Assembly: GCA_030710605.1 (NCBI GenBank)
Contig: CP092864.1
Span: 144,233,361-144,297,360, forward strand
Source: Cordylochernes scorpioides
Taxonomy: Eukaryota; Arthropoda; Arachnida; Pseudoscorpiones; Chernetidae
DNA length: 64,000 nucleotides
Direction of reading: 5' to 3'
The notes beneath the pieces were generated by a model. That model did not search any database. It was not told the DNA's origin and was given only the letters and a program-made list of their open reading frames with translations. The translations under genes were made by a program, and so were the position numbers. Positions 10,210 to 21,942 of the stretch are shown here, piece by piece. The first letter of the stretch is position 1. Each line of letters starts with the position of its first letter.

Positions 10210-10893
10210 ATTAAAGCAAATTATTTATTTTTTTATTAACAGAGTATAATTTTTGATGTTTATTATTTGCTACTTTGTAAACTTCCCTCATTGCTTATCT
10301 TTTTTAAATCAATTATAGTTTGTTCTCACCTTAAAAAATTGCCTTGTCATACTGGAATTTGCCTTTCCTTATTTTCCATGTGGCATTTTGTGGAGATGCT
10401 GGGTAAATTAGGGAAGGAAAACTGAAGATCGCCGAAGAGAATTTGAAGCCATTGGTGTTGTGATCTACATTTTACGAGTCTGGCTCCAGGATTCCACCGC
10501 CGTGTCAAAGCCAAGACTTCCCTCCAATATGAAGATGTCCCTATAGACGATACGACTGCAAAGCCGCTCTTCACGCCGCAAGAAAAAAATGACGCAAAGG
10601 TACTAGGGACAGAGTTCCAAGACTTCGATGGAATCCTTGGCAGAAGCACGTCAGATCCATGTCAGTAACTAAAATAATTGCTAGCTGTGGGTCACAGCTC
10701 CCATAGGGAAGGTGATATGTAGAAATTATTATTTTTTTTTTATTAACAGAGTGGTCATTTATGATGTTTATTATTTGCTACTACTCTCCTCATTGCTTAT
10801 CTTTATTTTATTAATTATATTTTTTTCTTGCCTTTTTAAAAAATAAATTGCTGTGTCATCACGAAGTTTGTCTTTCCAATTTTCCACATGGCA
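10210..10893 (+). mobile_element. TRIM-like miniature LTR element, copy 1
   Basis: Two direct repeats of about 176 bp (10210-10385 and 10718-10893), both ending CCA(C/T)ATGGCA or a close variant, flank a noncoding centre of about 332 bp. The centre starts near a TGG-containing primer-site-like segment ('tgtggagatgctggg') and ends in a purine-rich tract ('agggaaggtgata'). The same architecture recurs at 18005-18680. The start of the left repeat is decayed. An LTR-retrotransposon derivative without genes (TRIM type) is the best fit. Confidence 0.65.
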
Positions 10894-11495
10894 ATATTGA
10901 TCTTCAACGCTTCAAAAAAAAAAAATATATATATATACAATAACATAATATAATCTTTTGCGCTATACTATTTGGCAATAAAATAATTTTATTATTTCTA
11001 GCTTTCGTGCTTTGTCCTCCTTCTACAAGAATATTTTAACTATAAGGCCGTCAATATTCTGGAAGCTATATAATATAATGAGAGAGTATAAGAATTTTTC
11101 CACATAGATATATATAATTGCAATCAAGTTATTTTATGAACTTTTTGATGTAAATGGACTTAGAGTTACGCAGACGTATAAAAATAATTAAATTGTGTAT
11201 ATATTTATTTATTGGGTTTTGACTAGAGACTAGAGTAAATATATTCGGTCGAGAGATATGTAAATGAGTTTTGTTTAATTTTTGGATTAAATTTGTTTTG
11301 TTAAATTGCTTCTATTTAAATATTTTAAAGAAGAAAAATATACTTCTTTTTTTATAAGTTCTGATAATTTTTATAGCTAGAGGGATACATCTTCAAGAAA
11401 ATTGACACTTTTCATATCAAAATTTAATATGAATTCGTTTAATATGATGCTCACAAATAAACTGTTCATTTCATGTGAATTGAGGACTTAAAATT
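10894..11495. other. Unassigned AT-rich intron
   Basis: AT-rich, with a short TA-rich run near 10930. No exon, ORF or repeat family recognised. Confidence 0.4.
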
Positions 11496-11499
11496 TGAG

Positions 11500-11935
11500 G
11501 GAGGCACTGAAGGAGGGAGATATGGAGAGACCATGTGGCCCACCCTCAGGAGAGGAAGACATTGAAGGAGGGAGATAGGGAGAGACCATGTGGCCCACCC
11601 TCAGTAGAGAAAGATATTGAAGGAGGGAGATATGGAGAGACCATGTGGCCCACCCTCAGTAGAGGAAGGCACTGAGGGAGGGAGATATGGAGAGACCATT
11701 GGCTTACCCTCAGTAGAGGAAGGCACTGAAGGAGGGAGATATGGAGAGACCATGTGGCCTACCCTCAGTAGAGGAAGACACTGAAGAAGGGAGATATGGA
11801 GAGACCATGTGACCCACCATCTGTAGAGGAAGACATTGAAGGAGGGAGATATGGAGAGGCTATGTGGCCTACCCTTATTAGAGGAAGGCATTGACCATGT
11901 GGTCCACCCTCAGTAGAAGAAGGCACTGAAGGAGG
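11500..11935. repeat. 55-bp minisatellite, about 8 units
   Basis: Tandem copies of a purine-rich unit (core 'gaaggagggagatatggaga', then 'ccatgtggcccaccctcagt'), spaced 55 bp in the first units and less regular at the right end. Units differ by scattered substitutions and a few indels. Open frames seen through it on the minus strand reflect the repeat and are not a gene. Confidence 0.9.
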
Positions 11936-12106
11936 AGGGAAGATAGAAAAGATGTATTAGATTATGTATTGTAGTTAATATAGTTTATAATTAGAACACA
12001 ATTTACACATCTGAAATAAAATACATAATAATTTTTTTGCAAATGAGTAAATGTTGAAAACGCCTGTTGGCAGAATCGGAGGGATTCATACACATTTCGC
12101 ATTGGT

Positions 12107-12990
12107 AATGGTGGTGGTGACTTGTCCATGGAGCAGATAAGATCAGTCCGTGCATCCAGATCACAATACCGGCCAACTGAGGTGGTGGTGGTGACTTGTC
12201 CATGGAGCAGATAAGATCAGTCCGTGCATCCAGATCACAATACCGGCCAACTGAGGTGGTGGTGGTGACTTGTCCATGGAGCAGATAAGATCAGTCCGTG
12301 CATCCAGATCACAATACCGGCCAACTGAGGTGGTGGTGGTGACTTGTCCATGGAGCAGATCAGATCAGTCCGTGCATCCAGATCACAATACCGGCCAACT
12401 GAGGTGGTGGTGGTGACTTGTCCATGGAGCAGATAAGATCAGTCCGTGCATCCAGATCACAATACCGGCCAACTGAGGTGGTGGTGGTGACTTGTCCATG
12501 GAGCAGATCAGATCAGTCCGTGCATCCAGATCACAATACCGGCCAACTGAGGTGGTGGTGGTGACTTGTCCATGGAGCAGATAAGATCAGTCCGTGCATC
12601 CAGATCACAATACCGGCCAACTGAGGTGGTGGTGGTGACTTGTCCATGGAGCAGATAAGATCAGTCCGTGCATCCAGATCACAATACCGGCCAACTGAGG
12701 TGGTGGTGGTGACTTGTCCATGGAGCAGATAAGATCAGTCCGTGCATCCAGATCACAATACCGGCCAACTGAGGTGGTGGTGGTGACTTGTCCATGGAGC
12801 AGATAAGATCAGTCCGTGCATCCAGATCACAATACCGGCCAACTGAGGTGGTGGTGGTGTCTTGTCCATGGAGCAGATAAGATCAGTCCGTGCATCCAGA
12901 TCACAATACCGGCCAACTGAGGTGGTGGTGGTGTCTTGTCCATGGAGCAGATAAGATCAGTCCGTGCATCCAGATCACAATACCGGCCAC
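12107..12990. repeat. 74-bp satellite array, about 12 units
   Basis: Near-identical 74-bp units with core 'gacttgtccatggagcagat' and 'cacaataccggccaactga'. Variants alternate between 'agataagatcag' and 'agatcagatcag', and the last two full units have 'gtcttg' for 'gacttg'. Single related units occur at 56068-56145 and, inverted, at 58545-58618 next to repeat family G, so the array looks like an amplification of one segment of a dispersed repeat. Confidence 0.95.
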
Positions 12991-14414
12991 CCAGGTGCCT
13001 TCTCTATATATTATCGCATTATTTTACCCAATGGAAGTCGTCCCTATATGTCTAAGAGTATTTTAACACTAAACCATTTTAGCTGACCTTTTGATCCAAT
13101 TTGTCAAACCTATAAATGGCTCAATCATTGATCTGAGAAGATAAAAGCATTTCGAAGTTTTATGCATTTAATAGAAATATTGTTGCACCAGGTTGCGGCT
13201 TGGCAGACTCTTCAAACTTGGTCCTCTCCTGTGCTGGGTCTTGCAACTTACCAGAGCGTGTTTCAACCATCCTACAAATTTATATAAGGGAATAATGAGA
13301 TAAGTCTACTTTAAGTAGCCTCCAGAATAATTTATTTATTTTCTCACATCAAAGAGAGCAGTGAAGTCACACGTGTATCTAAATACAAATGATGATTCTA
13401 TATTACATATATTCTGTTTATAAAACATATATTTTGTTTAATAAAATAAATATGAATATAAAATATAATTTTGAAATTAAAATATATGAAAAATAATATT
13501 ACAAATTAAAATAAAATAGGTTGACATTAGCTATGATGCAACAATATTATAGGCAAAATGATTTCTTGGCGCTTGTAACTAGGAAATAATCGTTGTTAGA
13601 AGACATTTATTAGTGCATAGAGGTTCTATATTTTCACTTGAACATCACTTTTAACAGGGTGTTTCAAATATTCGGTAACGCGCGCGCGGGGATTTATACT
13701 CCTGTTATTTATTAATTTGATATTTGAATTATTCTTTTTTAAGTTGAAAATTCTAACAAATATATAGATAAATCAAAAAATAAGATTTAATGTTAAACGT
13801 GATTTAGAACTCTTAGGTGACTTATCCTTTGTCTCAATCTGATAGTCAACAAATATATAACTGGATGAATACAATGATATTTGATCAAGGTCTTTGGTTT
13901 CTATAAATTCTACAAGGCCGCAGTCACCGTTCGGAGGAGATTAATAGAATCGCCGAATGTCGTGGTCCATTTAGATGAGGAAAGCAAAGACTAAAACGTG
14001 GCTGATTCCACACTCGCCTTTTCAGTGATACGCTAACTTATGCATGGTGGATTCTGTGACCACTGGACATGTGTCAGATCTGGAGGCTTTTGGGCTTTGT
14101 GCTGACTGGAGTATAGTATTTCCATCTATGCTTCCTTACTGTGGTGAAGCTGTATAAGACCGGTGGTTTAAATAAAGCTGAATATGTGTTTGTGTGTTAA
14201 ACGTGATTTCATATTTAATTTATAAACTAATTTAATATTTCACTTTAGATATATACGAATTTCTTAGTAACATATGGGTGACAAGTTAATACATTGGTAT
14301 TTGTTGGTTCACTTTAAATCTATTTGAATATGTGAAACCATTTATCATGATTTCCTATTTATTTTATTAAGCTATTAGGAATATATTTTGCTAATACTTC
14401 TTGCTTATATATTT
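12991..14414. other. Unassigned intron
   Basis: Mostly AT-rich. A GC-richer patch at about 13900-14190 has no open frame with recognisable motifs. A short splice-site-like pair near 13265 was examined and rejected (see rejected list). Confidence 0.35.
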
Positions 14415-14822
14415 AGAATGGAAATCAATAAATATAATCACATTAAAATTACAGCTACAATTTTGTATATTGTTATAACAAAGTTGCAGCTTTGCTGGGT
14501 CGTCGACATTGGTGTCCTCCTTCTTGGTGTTATACACCGAGCGGGTTTCCATACTTAAAGCAAATAAATAATAGTAAATTACCTTCTAAACTTTTTGTGT
14601 TTATTTATTCGTGGTCTTCCTCGTAGGTCGGTAATCCTGAATCTTCATCTAGGTCCTCTCTCGCTCCAATAACCAATTAAGATAGATGTACAATAACACT
14701 ATTACAAAAGGAATGAAATATAAAAAGGAATGATAACCTTGTATTAAATTTGTTTTAAATAAACATTAAATATCATAGAATATTTTGAATAAATGTACAG
14801 TGCATTAAAATTGATGCAACAG
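14415..14822 (-). repeat. Dispersed repeat family E, copy 1 (carries a conserved ORF start)
   Basis: About 400 bp shared with 52248-52610 (opposite orientation) and, in part, 15030-15236. On the minus strand each copy keeps an ATG (here at 14552) followed by METRSVYNTKKE and a related continuation, although surrounding bases differ. That suggests descent from a coding element, perhaps an LTR element leader plus gag start, but the family is not identified. Confidence 0.6.
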
Positions 14823-14852
14823 TATCCATTTAATTTTTCAAATGAAGACTTG

Positions 14853-14878
14853 AAAAAAAAAAAGGGGGGGGGGGGGAG
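14853..14878. repeat. Poly-A/poly-G homopolymer run
   Basis: A run of A followed directly by about 13-14 G. Simple repeat; the length may be unreliable in an assembly. Confidence 0.85.
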
Positions 14879-15029
14879 AAGTCTGACCACACCAGTCCCC
14901 CTGGACCCTTGGAATATTTGACCTAATTCTGGTCCAAGGTGACGAACGTGGCAACGGCACCTATTTTTCAATAAAGAGCAAAGTTAGAAAGAAGGAATCA
15001 TATATCGCCGCAACTCTTTTTATTATATA

Positions 15030-15236
15030 TTTAGAATGGAAATCAATAAATATAATCACATTAAAATTACAGCTACAATTTTGTATATTGTTATAACAAA
15101 GTTGCAGCTTTGCTGGGTCGTCGACATTGGTGTCCTCCTTCTTGGTGTTATACACCGAGCGGGTTTCCATACTTAAAGCAAATAAATAATAGTAAATTAC
15201 CTTCTACACTTTTTGTGTTTATTTATTCGTGGTATC
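15030..15236 (-). repeat. Dispersed repeat family E, copy 2
   Basis: Nearly identical to 14415-14622 over about 205 bp, so the two copies represent a recent local duplication. It ends abruptly at 'attcgtggt', where copy 1 continues with different sequence. It includes the METRSVYNTKKE start on the minus strand (ATG at 15170). Confidence 0.75.
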
Positions 15237-15256
15237 AACATAGTTTCATGCCCAGC

Positions 15257-15364
15257 AATGGCCGTAGCCTTGCAGAAAATTGACATGGACCCAGAGCAGC
15301 AGCTTTACACACCCAAGATAGTGGACATTGCGACTGCTGTGATAGAGATGCACGGGGAGATCTG
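15257..15364 (+). CDS. Short ORF of unknown origin with partial duplication
   Basis: A 35-codon frame starts at the ATG after 'cccagca' and reads MAVALQKIDMDPEQQ, then LYTPKIVDIATAVIEMHGEI, ending at TGA. The composition looks protein-like for such an AT-rich region. The second half ('acacccaagatagtggacat' and following) is repeated at 15410-15494 with a premature stop, separated by (aac)n-like sequence. I do not recognise the protein. A retrotransposon fragment is most likely. Confidence 0.3.
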
Positions 15365-15494
15365 AGGCTCTTCATTGTACACGACAACAACAACAATACA
15401 GTAAACACACCCAAGATAGTGGACATTGCGACTGCTGTGATAGAGATGCATTGAGACATCTGAGCTCTTCATTGGACACGATAACAACAACAAG

Positions 15495-16544
15495 ACTTAA
15501 AAACTGATTAGTACAGAAAAATAGAAATTTTCAAACCAATTCTCTTCACTGTCTACATGCTAATAGGTGTTAAGTTTTTAAAGAATTTGAACTAAGATTT
15601 GTTCTCTATGACTATTGCTGAGTGTATTAAGATGCTTTTTTAAATTTTCATATACAAAATAATTCATATTAAAATGTGAAAATTTGAAATTAATAAGAAA
15701 TATCTTTGCTTCATACATTTACTTTTACTGAAAAAAAAATATTTAAAAAGTAAAATATAAAAATAGATCTGTGTATGAGTTGATAAAATTGTATTTCGCA
15801 ATAAATTAAAAAAAACGAATAGTTGATATTTATTCCTACAGATGACGCATTTCATCAACAACTATCTGTTAAAATTGCAGACGATACCTTTCAATTACAT
15901 TTCATGCTTTTATAATTATTATATACATTTAAAGCACAACCTTTTTATGTATAAGAATATAACTCAATTCTTTTCGCTATTTTCAATTATAAATTTGTTT
16001 AATATTTTTTTGCTTTCCCAAAACAACTTTTAAAAATAACGAATACATTATACATAATTGTCAAACAATATGACTAAACTAGTTGTTAAATATGTTTCTC
16101 AGTAGCGGGAAGCAAGACAATAGAAAAGTGATATTAGCAATAGCCCTAACATCAAGAAAGAAAAGAAAAGAATAAAACAATGCGAGCCAAATAACATCCC
16201 ATCCAGAGAATGTACGTATCAATCAGGGGACACTTTCAAAATCAGATTTTAATAAAGGACCACGACCACTGCCGCCGGCGAGGGTTATTGCTGTCACGTT
16301 TGTCATCGTGTCGTGATTTATTGTGACAAAGCTAGTCGCGAAATGAAGTGGACCCACTCCATCTCCTCATAGCCGGGAATGGCTAGTCTAGACTTCGGCA
16401 GTCCATTGACACACTGCCTAGCTCAACCCTTCTTTTCGTGAATATTGATACTTTTTTTAATTCTTTATATTCATACATATATAATTGCTATAAAATATAA
16501 ATTGTATTTAATTTAGAAAATATAATTCATGGATTAAAATACTC
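15495..16544. other. Unassigned intron with an F1 fragment
   Basis: AT-rich. About 15812-15885 holds a diverged fragment of MITE family F1 ('aatagttgatatttattcc'). A GC-richer patch at about 16240-16430 has no recognised ORF or exon. Confidence 0.4.
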
Positions 16545-16925
16545 TGTTAAGACGACCACCAGAGGTCGTCGTTTTCACTATACAAACTCTATTGTTTTTT
16601 TCCCCGATGGCCGACTCAAAACTTTTGTACATTATGTAAATAAGTTTTTCATTTTTTTATTCTTACGCCTTAAGCCAGGCAGAACTTTTATCAAATTATG
16701 TTTTTATATATTCCTTTAGTTCAATTAAATTACTGATCAAAACTATTTTATTATTCCCACACGACTGCAAAACAATATCATAATGATACTCATGGATTCC
16801 AAGATCAAGCAAATGCTCAACAATATTCTCTATTCTCAAAATAATCAGCATCAAGTAATGATTCTATATAACTCTAATATTCAAAATTCAACAGAAAATC
16901 TCATTATTTTTATAATATATATTTA
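16545..16925 (-). repeat. Dispersed repeat family C, copy 3 (reverse)
   Basis: Inverse of the 36.7-kb copy over most of its length ('ttacgccttaagccaggca' is the inverse of the conserved core). Confidence 0.65.
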
Positions 16926-16959
16926 ATATTTATTTAAAAAGGTATATTTTGGATCAAAA

Positions 16960-17775
16960 TATCATTTATTTTACCAATATTTCAGTTGGCTGAACGCCAA
17001 CCTTCATCAAGGTATTATAACATATTAATGTCTGTCAACAGCAAACTCAGAGCCACATAACGTCAATAGAATTAAGTTTAAATATATTTTCGCTTATATT
17101 CATTGGGGAGAATAAAAAAATAATTTTAAATATAAAATAAGCGATTTTGTTATAATTCAATATAATCATACCCTTATTTTACATAATTTATTTTGTCGAT
17201 AGATGGCGCCAGCCATCAGCAACTTTCAGTTGCACGATAAGGAGATGCCTTTTTCTTAATTTATGCACCTTATCCCAGTACAATGTTACATTTGTACTAT
17301 TTTTTTCACATTGTGTAGTGTCCTCACGCAATTCTGGCCTTAACTACCCGTTTCATGATTTTTCAGGATGCCTTAATGACCAATTTTTTGGTCGTTGAGG
17401 TACAGCTTGCACCACGCTGATGAGGGCCAACAGCCCGAAACGCGTCCGTGGTTAGCTTTTCTTGAATAATCAAGAATGGGTATTTGGCCAATTCTGGAAT
17501 AATTAAAAATCAACGAGAATAGTTGATATTTATTCCGATAGATGGCGCCAGCCATCAGCAACTTTCAGTTGCACGATAAGGAGATGCCTTTTTCTTAATA
17601 TAAATATATATATCAGTTGTTTCTCCCCATTGAATATAAGCAAAGATATTTGAAAACTAAATTCTATTGACGTTATGTGGCGGTGAGTTTGTTGTTGACA
17701 AACAATAATATGTTATAATACCTTGATAAAGGTTGGCGTTCAGCCAACTGAAATATTGGTAAAATTGGTAAATAT
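16960..17775. repeat. Foldback element with about 155-bp inverted arms
   Basis: The left arm (about 16960-17115) and right arm (about 17617-17775) are inverted copies sharing 'caatatttcagttggctga' and 'attctattgacgttatgtgg' or their complements. The loop is occupied by MITE family F1 sequences (17195-17605). A relic of one arm is at 8198-8290. Confidence 0.75.
17195..17605. repeat. MITE family F1, two partial copies nested in the foldback
   Basis: Two partly overlapping sets of F1 blocks: 'tttcagttgcacgataagga' occurs at both about 17220 and 17562, and 'gaaacgcgtccgtggttagc' at about 17438. Confidence 0.65.
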
Positions 17776-18004
17776 TGGTAAAATAAATGATATTTTAATC
17801 TAATAAATTTAGAGATTTATTTATGGATTGCTCTATTTTCAAAATCACATATATAATTCTTCTTTTGTAATAATAGTTTTTATAAGCCCTTATATAAATT
17901 GTCATTTTATTTTATTATAAAACAATTAATTTGTAGATTGGTAATGTGCGAACTTATTAATAATCAAAATAAATATATTTGAAATTATATAGCAACAAAT
18001 ATAT

Positions 18005-18680
18005 TGTAGCGTGAAGTATTTATTATTTTATTTACATAGTATCATTTTTATGTTTATATTTTGCTACTCTGTAAACTTCCCTCATTGCTTATCTTTTGTT
18101 TATCATTCATACTTTGTTCTTTCCTTAAATAAATTGCTATGTCATCCTGAAGTTTGTCTTCCCTGATTTTCCATGTGGTATTTTGGTAGAGATGCTAGAT
18201 AGATTAGGGAAGACAAACTGAAGATCGCCGAGAAGACCTAGAGGCCATGTGTGCTGTGATCTACATTTTCGTAGACTGGCCCCAAAATTCCACCGACTTG
18301 TCAAAGCCAAGACTTCCTTCCAAGATGACGATGTCCCTATAGACTGACAAAGCCGTTCTTCACGCCGCAAGAAAAAGGACACAAAGGTACTAGGGACAAA
18401 GTTCCAAGACTTCGATGAAATCCTTGGCAGAAGCACATCAGATCCATGTCAGTAACTACAATAATTGTAAGCTGTGGGTCACAGCTCCCATAGGGAAGGA
18501 GCTATGTAGCAAAAAAATTATTTTTTATCAACATACTATAATTTTGTATGTTTATAATTTTCTACTCTGTAAACTTCCCTCATTGCTTATCTTATTTTTT
18601 TATCATTCATAGTTTGTTGTTACCTTAAATAAATTGCTGTTTCATTATTTAGTTTGTCTTTCCTAATTTTCCACGTGGCA
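18005..18680 (+). mobile_element. TRIM-like miniature LTR element, copy 2
   Basis: Two direct repeats of exactly 176 bp (18005-18180 and 18505-18680), each starting TGTAGC and ending in TGG(T/C)A, flank a 324-bp centre with no ORF. A purine-rich tract ('agggaaggagcta') precedes the right repeat, and a TGG-containing segment ('ttttggtagagatgctag') follows the left repeat. A 4-bp ATAT flanks both sides (18001-18004 and 18681-18684). The two repeats are clearly diverged, so the copy is old. There is a second copy at 10210-10893 and a solo repeat at 26160-26665. Confidence 0.75.
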
Positions 18681-19154
18681 ATATTTTAAAAACCTGCTAA
18701 TCTATTATTTTAATTGTAGATATATTGCCAGATATTACTTTTTTTCTACAAAGTTCTCTATTCTCGTTTTTTCCTCTCTCTTTGTTAATATCATATGAAT
18801 ATTCTTTACTGCCTAAAATTATTGTATAAATATGTATAGACAAATGTAAAGACATACATGTATGACAGCGCAAGTGTCCCTAGGGGGACATAGCGTTTTA
18901 AATTGAAATAAATAAATAAAATAAATGTGGTCATCTTTGTGCACATAAATTTCTACTATTTCATATTACATCACATTCTAAATAATGCTTATTTGAACTG
19001 AAAATGCTCGTACATGTTAATTAAATGGATATATAAATTCAACTTTAAAATATAGTGTTTTCCTTTTTTATATATGTTGCGCATTTAAATATACACCATT
19101 TTAATAAACTCGTAAAAATATTATTTCAATTTATTATTTAAATCAAATATATAA
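18681..19154. other. AT-rich intron
   Basis: Contains a short relic with 'agtgtccctagggggacata', whose inverse recurs near 45890, so a small MITE fragment is likely. Otherwise nothing recognised. Confidence 0.4.
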
Positions 19155-19450
19155 ATACAATCATGGATAAAACTTAAGAAAGTTGTACCTTTCGCATATA
19201 TTATCGGGATTCAGACAATAACTTTGAAAGTTACACTCATGGACAAAACTTAAAAAAGTTGTACCTTTCAGTATGTATATCGGGATTCAGACAATAATTC
19301 TAAAAAATATTAAAAACACAGTGACCTCTGTTGAAGACATACGAGATAACCAAGTGTGTATAAATATACTTGTCTTCTTAAAAAAAAAAAAACAGACGAC
19401 CGGCTACAAAGATTTTCCACTTCTTTAAGTTTTGTCAATGAGTTTACATC
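19155..19450. repeat. Tc1/mariner-type MITE ('FB6')
   Basis: Inverted ends: 'actcatggacaaaacttaa' on the left and its near-complement ending 'aagttttgtcaatgagt' on the right. The left end is partly duplicated (near 19165 and 19231). The body includes 'atcgggattcagacaataa' and 'cacagtgacc'. Related sequence is at 35215-35385, 47395-47505 and 50760-51285. Confidence 0.65.
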
Positions 19451-19639
19451 GGAAAAATTCTTATAAGATAACATTAAAACTCTATTTGGTGCGTGAACAT
19501 ATCAGGCATGTTGAATGTTAATTTGCTAAGTGAATAGTTTTTTTTTTCTTTTTTTCATTCAAGAAAGTTCCACGAGGAATAATGAAGAAGAATATACCTA
19601 ATTCCGCCGGTGGGAACAATCAATTTTAAAAACGCATAG

Positions 19640-20160
19640 TGACAAATCTTATTGTTTATCTCTCTGCCCAGAAGTCCAACCCCTCCTCTACGTGGCGGGT
19701 GGAAGAATCAGCACAAGTAAGTAAGGGACTGCCCTGTAGGGCGAAGTTTGGTGGGGACTTTGTGATCCCCGAGCCGCTACGGTAACCATGAAGGCCTACA
19801 GAGAACTCTGAAATGTGGCTGACTAACGGGGCAATGGTACCCACCTTTCCACGGAGCAACAAGGACAAGACACCACATTGTAGTGCAGTAACGTCTGATG
19901 AAGAGCCTACGGTAACCATGAAGGCCTACAGAGAACTCTGAAATGTGACTGTCTAACGGGGCAATGTCACCCCCATTCTATGGAGCAACAAAATAGTAAA
20001 TTGACGGTCCATGCTACTAGGTCCGAGGGAGCGCGGGGCCTACAGTCCGGGGAACCAGTGGGAAATATGCTTGGAGGACCTTTAACATCTTGAAATTGAA
20101 TATAAATACAACTCAGAAGAAAATGAGAGAGCTGAGTAGATTGTTGTATGAACAATTGGT
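19640..20160 (+). repeat. Dispersed repeat family G, copy 1 (unoccupied hAT target)
   Basis: Contains 'agtccaacccctcctctac', 'gggactgccctgtagggc' and 'ggtaaccatgaaggcctaca'. The last block and its surroundings are duplicated about 135 bp apart. The same repeat at 56742-56813 plus 58401-58530 is interrupted by a hAT element exactly at CCTGTAGG, which is present once here (19733-19740). Confidence 0.8.
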
Positions 20161-20484
20161 TATCTCGTCCAAATTACAAATATTAACTGTTTATTTTAAT
20201 TAGGTTTTAAATATAATCTCGTTCACTCTCTATTTTTTCATCGCAAACAACGCTCAAAGTATTGATAGAAATTTGTAACAAGATGTTGCATATAGGTAGA
20301 AAATTTGCTGTGAGAATATTTAAAAATGAATTATCAATCTCTTTCTTTAAAAAATAGACATATAAGTATACTTGTAACAACTAAGCACCATCTACCACCA
20401 TAGAAGTGGTCTAGTCTTCTTTTGCTAGTTGAATTCTATAACAAAGGGTCTCATGAATTTCTGAGGATTCATGAAATCAAGCCC
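20161..20484. other. Unassigned AT-rich intron
   Basis: No ORF, exon or repeat family recognised. Confidence 0.35.
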
Positions 20485-20850
20485 AATTCTTCTTCTTCTT
20501 TCTTATCTCCACTCAATCTTATTAGGGTATCAAGTTGTGACCCTTGATGGTGTCTGTTTGACAAACATCATGACTGAATGTGTCTGCCATTGTCATTAAG
20601 ACTGGGAGCACTACTCAGTGGCAGGCCGACTTAGCTCCAAAAGAAATGGCCGCCTCTGACATGAGGAACAGACGTCATGTGCAGCTGCTCCTAACATGGA
20701 GTAAAAACGCTGCTCATCCTGTATCCCTGGATCAGGAGCCCTTATAGAGTACTATCAGCCGGACCAGCTGAACCCAGGTTTTTTAGTGAGCTTGTTACTG
20801 TTCCCCCTCCTCCATTTTTCCGGGCTTGAGACCGGCAAACCTCAAGTCTT
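20485..20850 (+). repeat. Dispersed repeat family A, copy 3
   Basis: Well-preserved copy ('actactcagtggcaggccga', 'ttatagagtactatcagccg'). Inserted about 0.8 kb downstream of the Ig3 exon relative to the minus-strand gene. Confidence 0.8.
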
Positions 20851-21645
20851 GATTGACAAGGGCCATTTTGCAAAAACTGGTGTTGTGGCTTTGTCATCGA
20901 ATCGAGTACGCTAGTGTTTGCCATTTAGATTTTATATAATTTTTAATAGCTTTTTAATAGTTTTAAAATCTATGAAAAAAAAAAACTGATTCGTGAAAAC
21001 ATTTTCATACATTTCACTGATCCAAGATACAAAATAGGTTTGAGAAAGGTTAGATTAAATACCACACTCAAAGGTCTAACAAAATAAATTCTAAAAGAAT
21101 AATATCCACTGATTAAATTTAAACCAAAATGGCATGGATCTTCTAGAATCTAGATAAATCCCGATGCATGCTATTTCAACTCGTTTGGCTTTTGCTTCCC
21201 TACCAACGGTGCAAGGAGATGATTAACTGTTCTATGCAGGCGCAACCATAAGTCAGATCTTACAACAGTCCACGGTCATCTACAAGAATGCGCTGGACAT
21301 ATAAAATGGAAAGACGAAACACTATTCATGTCAACCAGTGATTTATAAAATATTTATACTCTAAATACAATTCAAAATACAACAATTACCATTACAATGA
21401 AATATACAAATACACAACAAATACAACAATAGACAATTAAAGGAACTCACTGGTCGCCGAGATAGTACATCGAGCTCAAGACAGAGATGGCTGGCGTCGA
21501 ATCGTGTTTTGGACGTAATACATACAATGGGCCACAACGTTCGTTTGTCAATAAAATGATATTACTATTACTAATCGAAAATAGTATATTTAAGCATCAG
21601 GTTGATATTTGTTAGCTCAAACACATGGGGTAGTAGTTGACTTAC
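20851..21645. other. Intron immediately downstream of the Ig3 exon
   Basis: AT-rich. No exon or repeat recognised. It begins on the minus strand with the splice donor GTAAGTCAAC at 21645. Confidence 0.5.
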
Positions 21646-21942
21646 CGTAGAGGTGGATAGTGCCCTCTGTTTCCCCCAGGGAGTTCTTGGCCACGCATTT
21701 GTATGAGCCGAAGTCATCTGGAGTGAGGCACCGGATCTGTAGTCGCATCAACGCCTTGTAGACGCCGGTCTCCAACATCAGGCTGTCGTACTTGGCCCCC
21801 GACAGCAGAATGGCTCCTCCGTGGTCCGACCGTGTCCAATACGTTACGGACCGCGGGTGGGATTCCAATCCACAGTCCAGCGTCACCTCGGACCTTAGAG
21901 GCGCGCCTACGCTCTGGTTGGGTATCCAGATCATAGGAGCAA
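21646..21942 (-). CDS. Host Ig-domain gene, Ig3 exon
   Basis: A 297-bp exon on the minus strand with acceptor GTGTGCAG and donor GGTAAGT, phase 1 at both ends (2 + 98 codons + 1). The first two bases (TT) complete a Phe codon with the T left by the preceding exon. It encodes one complete I-set/C2-type Ig domain: APMIWIPNQSVGAP, then VTLDCGLES (first Cys), VTYWTRS (core Trp), MRLQIRCLTPDDFGSYKC (the D-x-G-x-Y-x-C motif with the second Cys) and AKNSLGETEGTIHLY. The 'PMIWIPNQ' start and 'AKN..G' end are characteristic of the third Ig domain of DIP/lachesin/IgLON adhesion proteins, which act at the cell surface in neuron or septate-junction adhesion. An additional free Cys (QIRC) is unusual. Upstream intron 37.7 kb, downstream intron 13.7 kb. 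Confidence 0.92.

Noticed and set aside
11601-12203. Minus-strand ORFs with repeated peptide motifs
   Set aside because: They are read through the 55-bp and 74-bp tandem arrays, and the peptide repeats follow from the DNA repeats.
13255-13300. Minus-strand microexon of 20 bp between 'ttatataaatttgtag' and CTG/GTAAGTTGC
   Set aside because: 20 bp is not a multiple of three, so it would break the phase-1 join between the Ig3 and stalk exons, and there is no family precedent for it.
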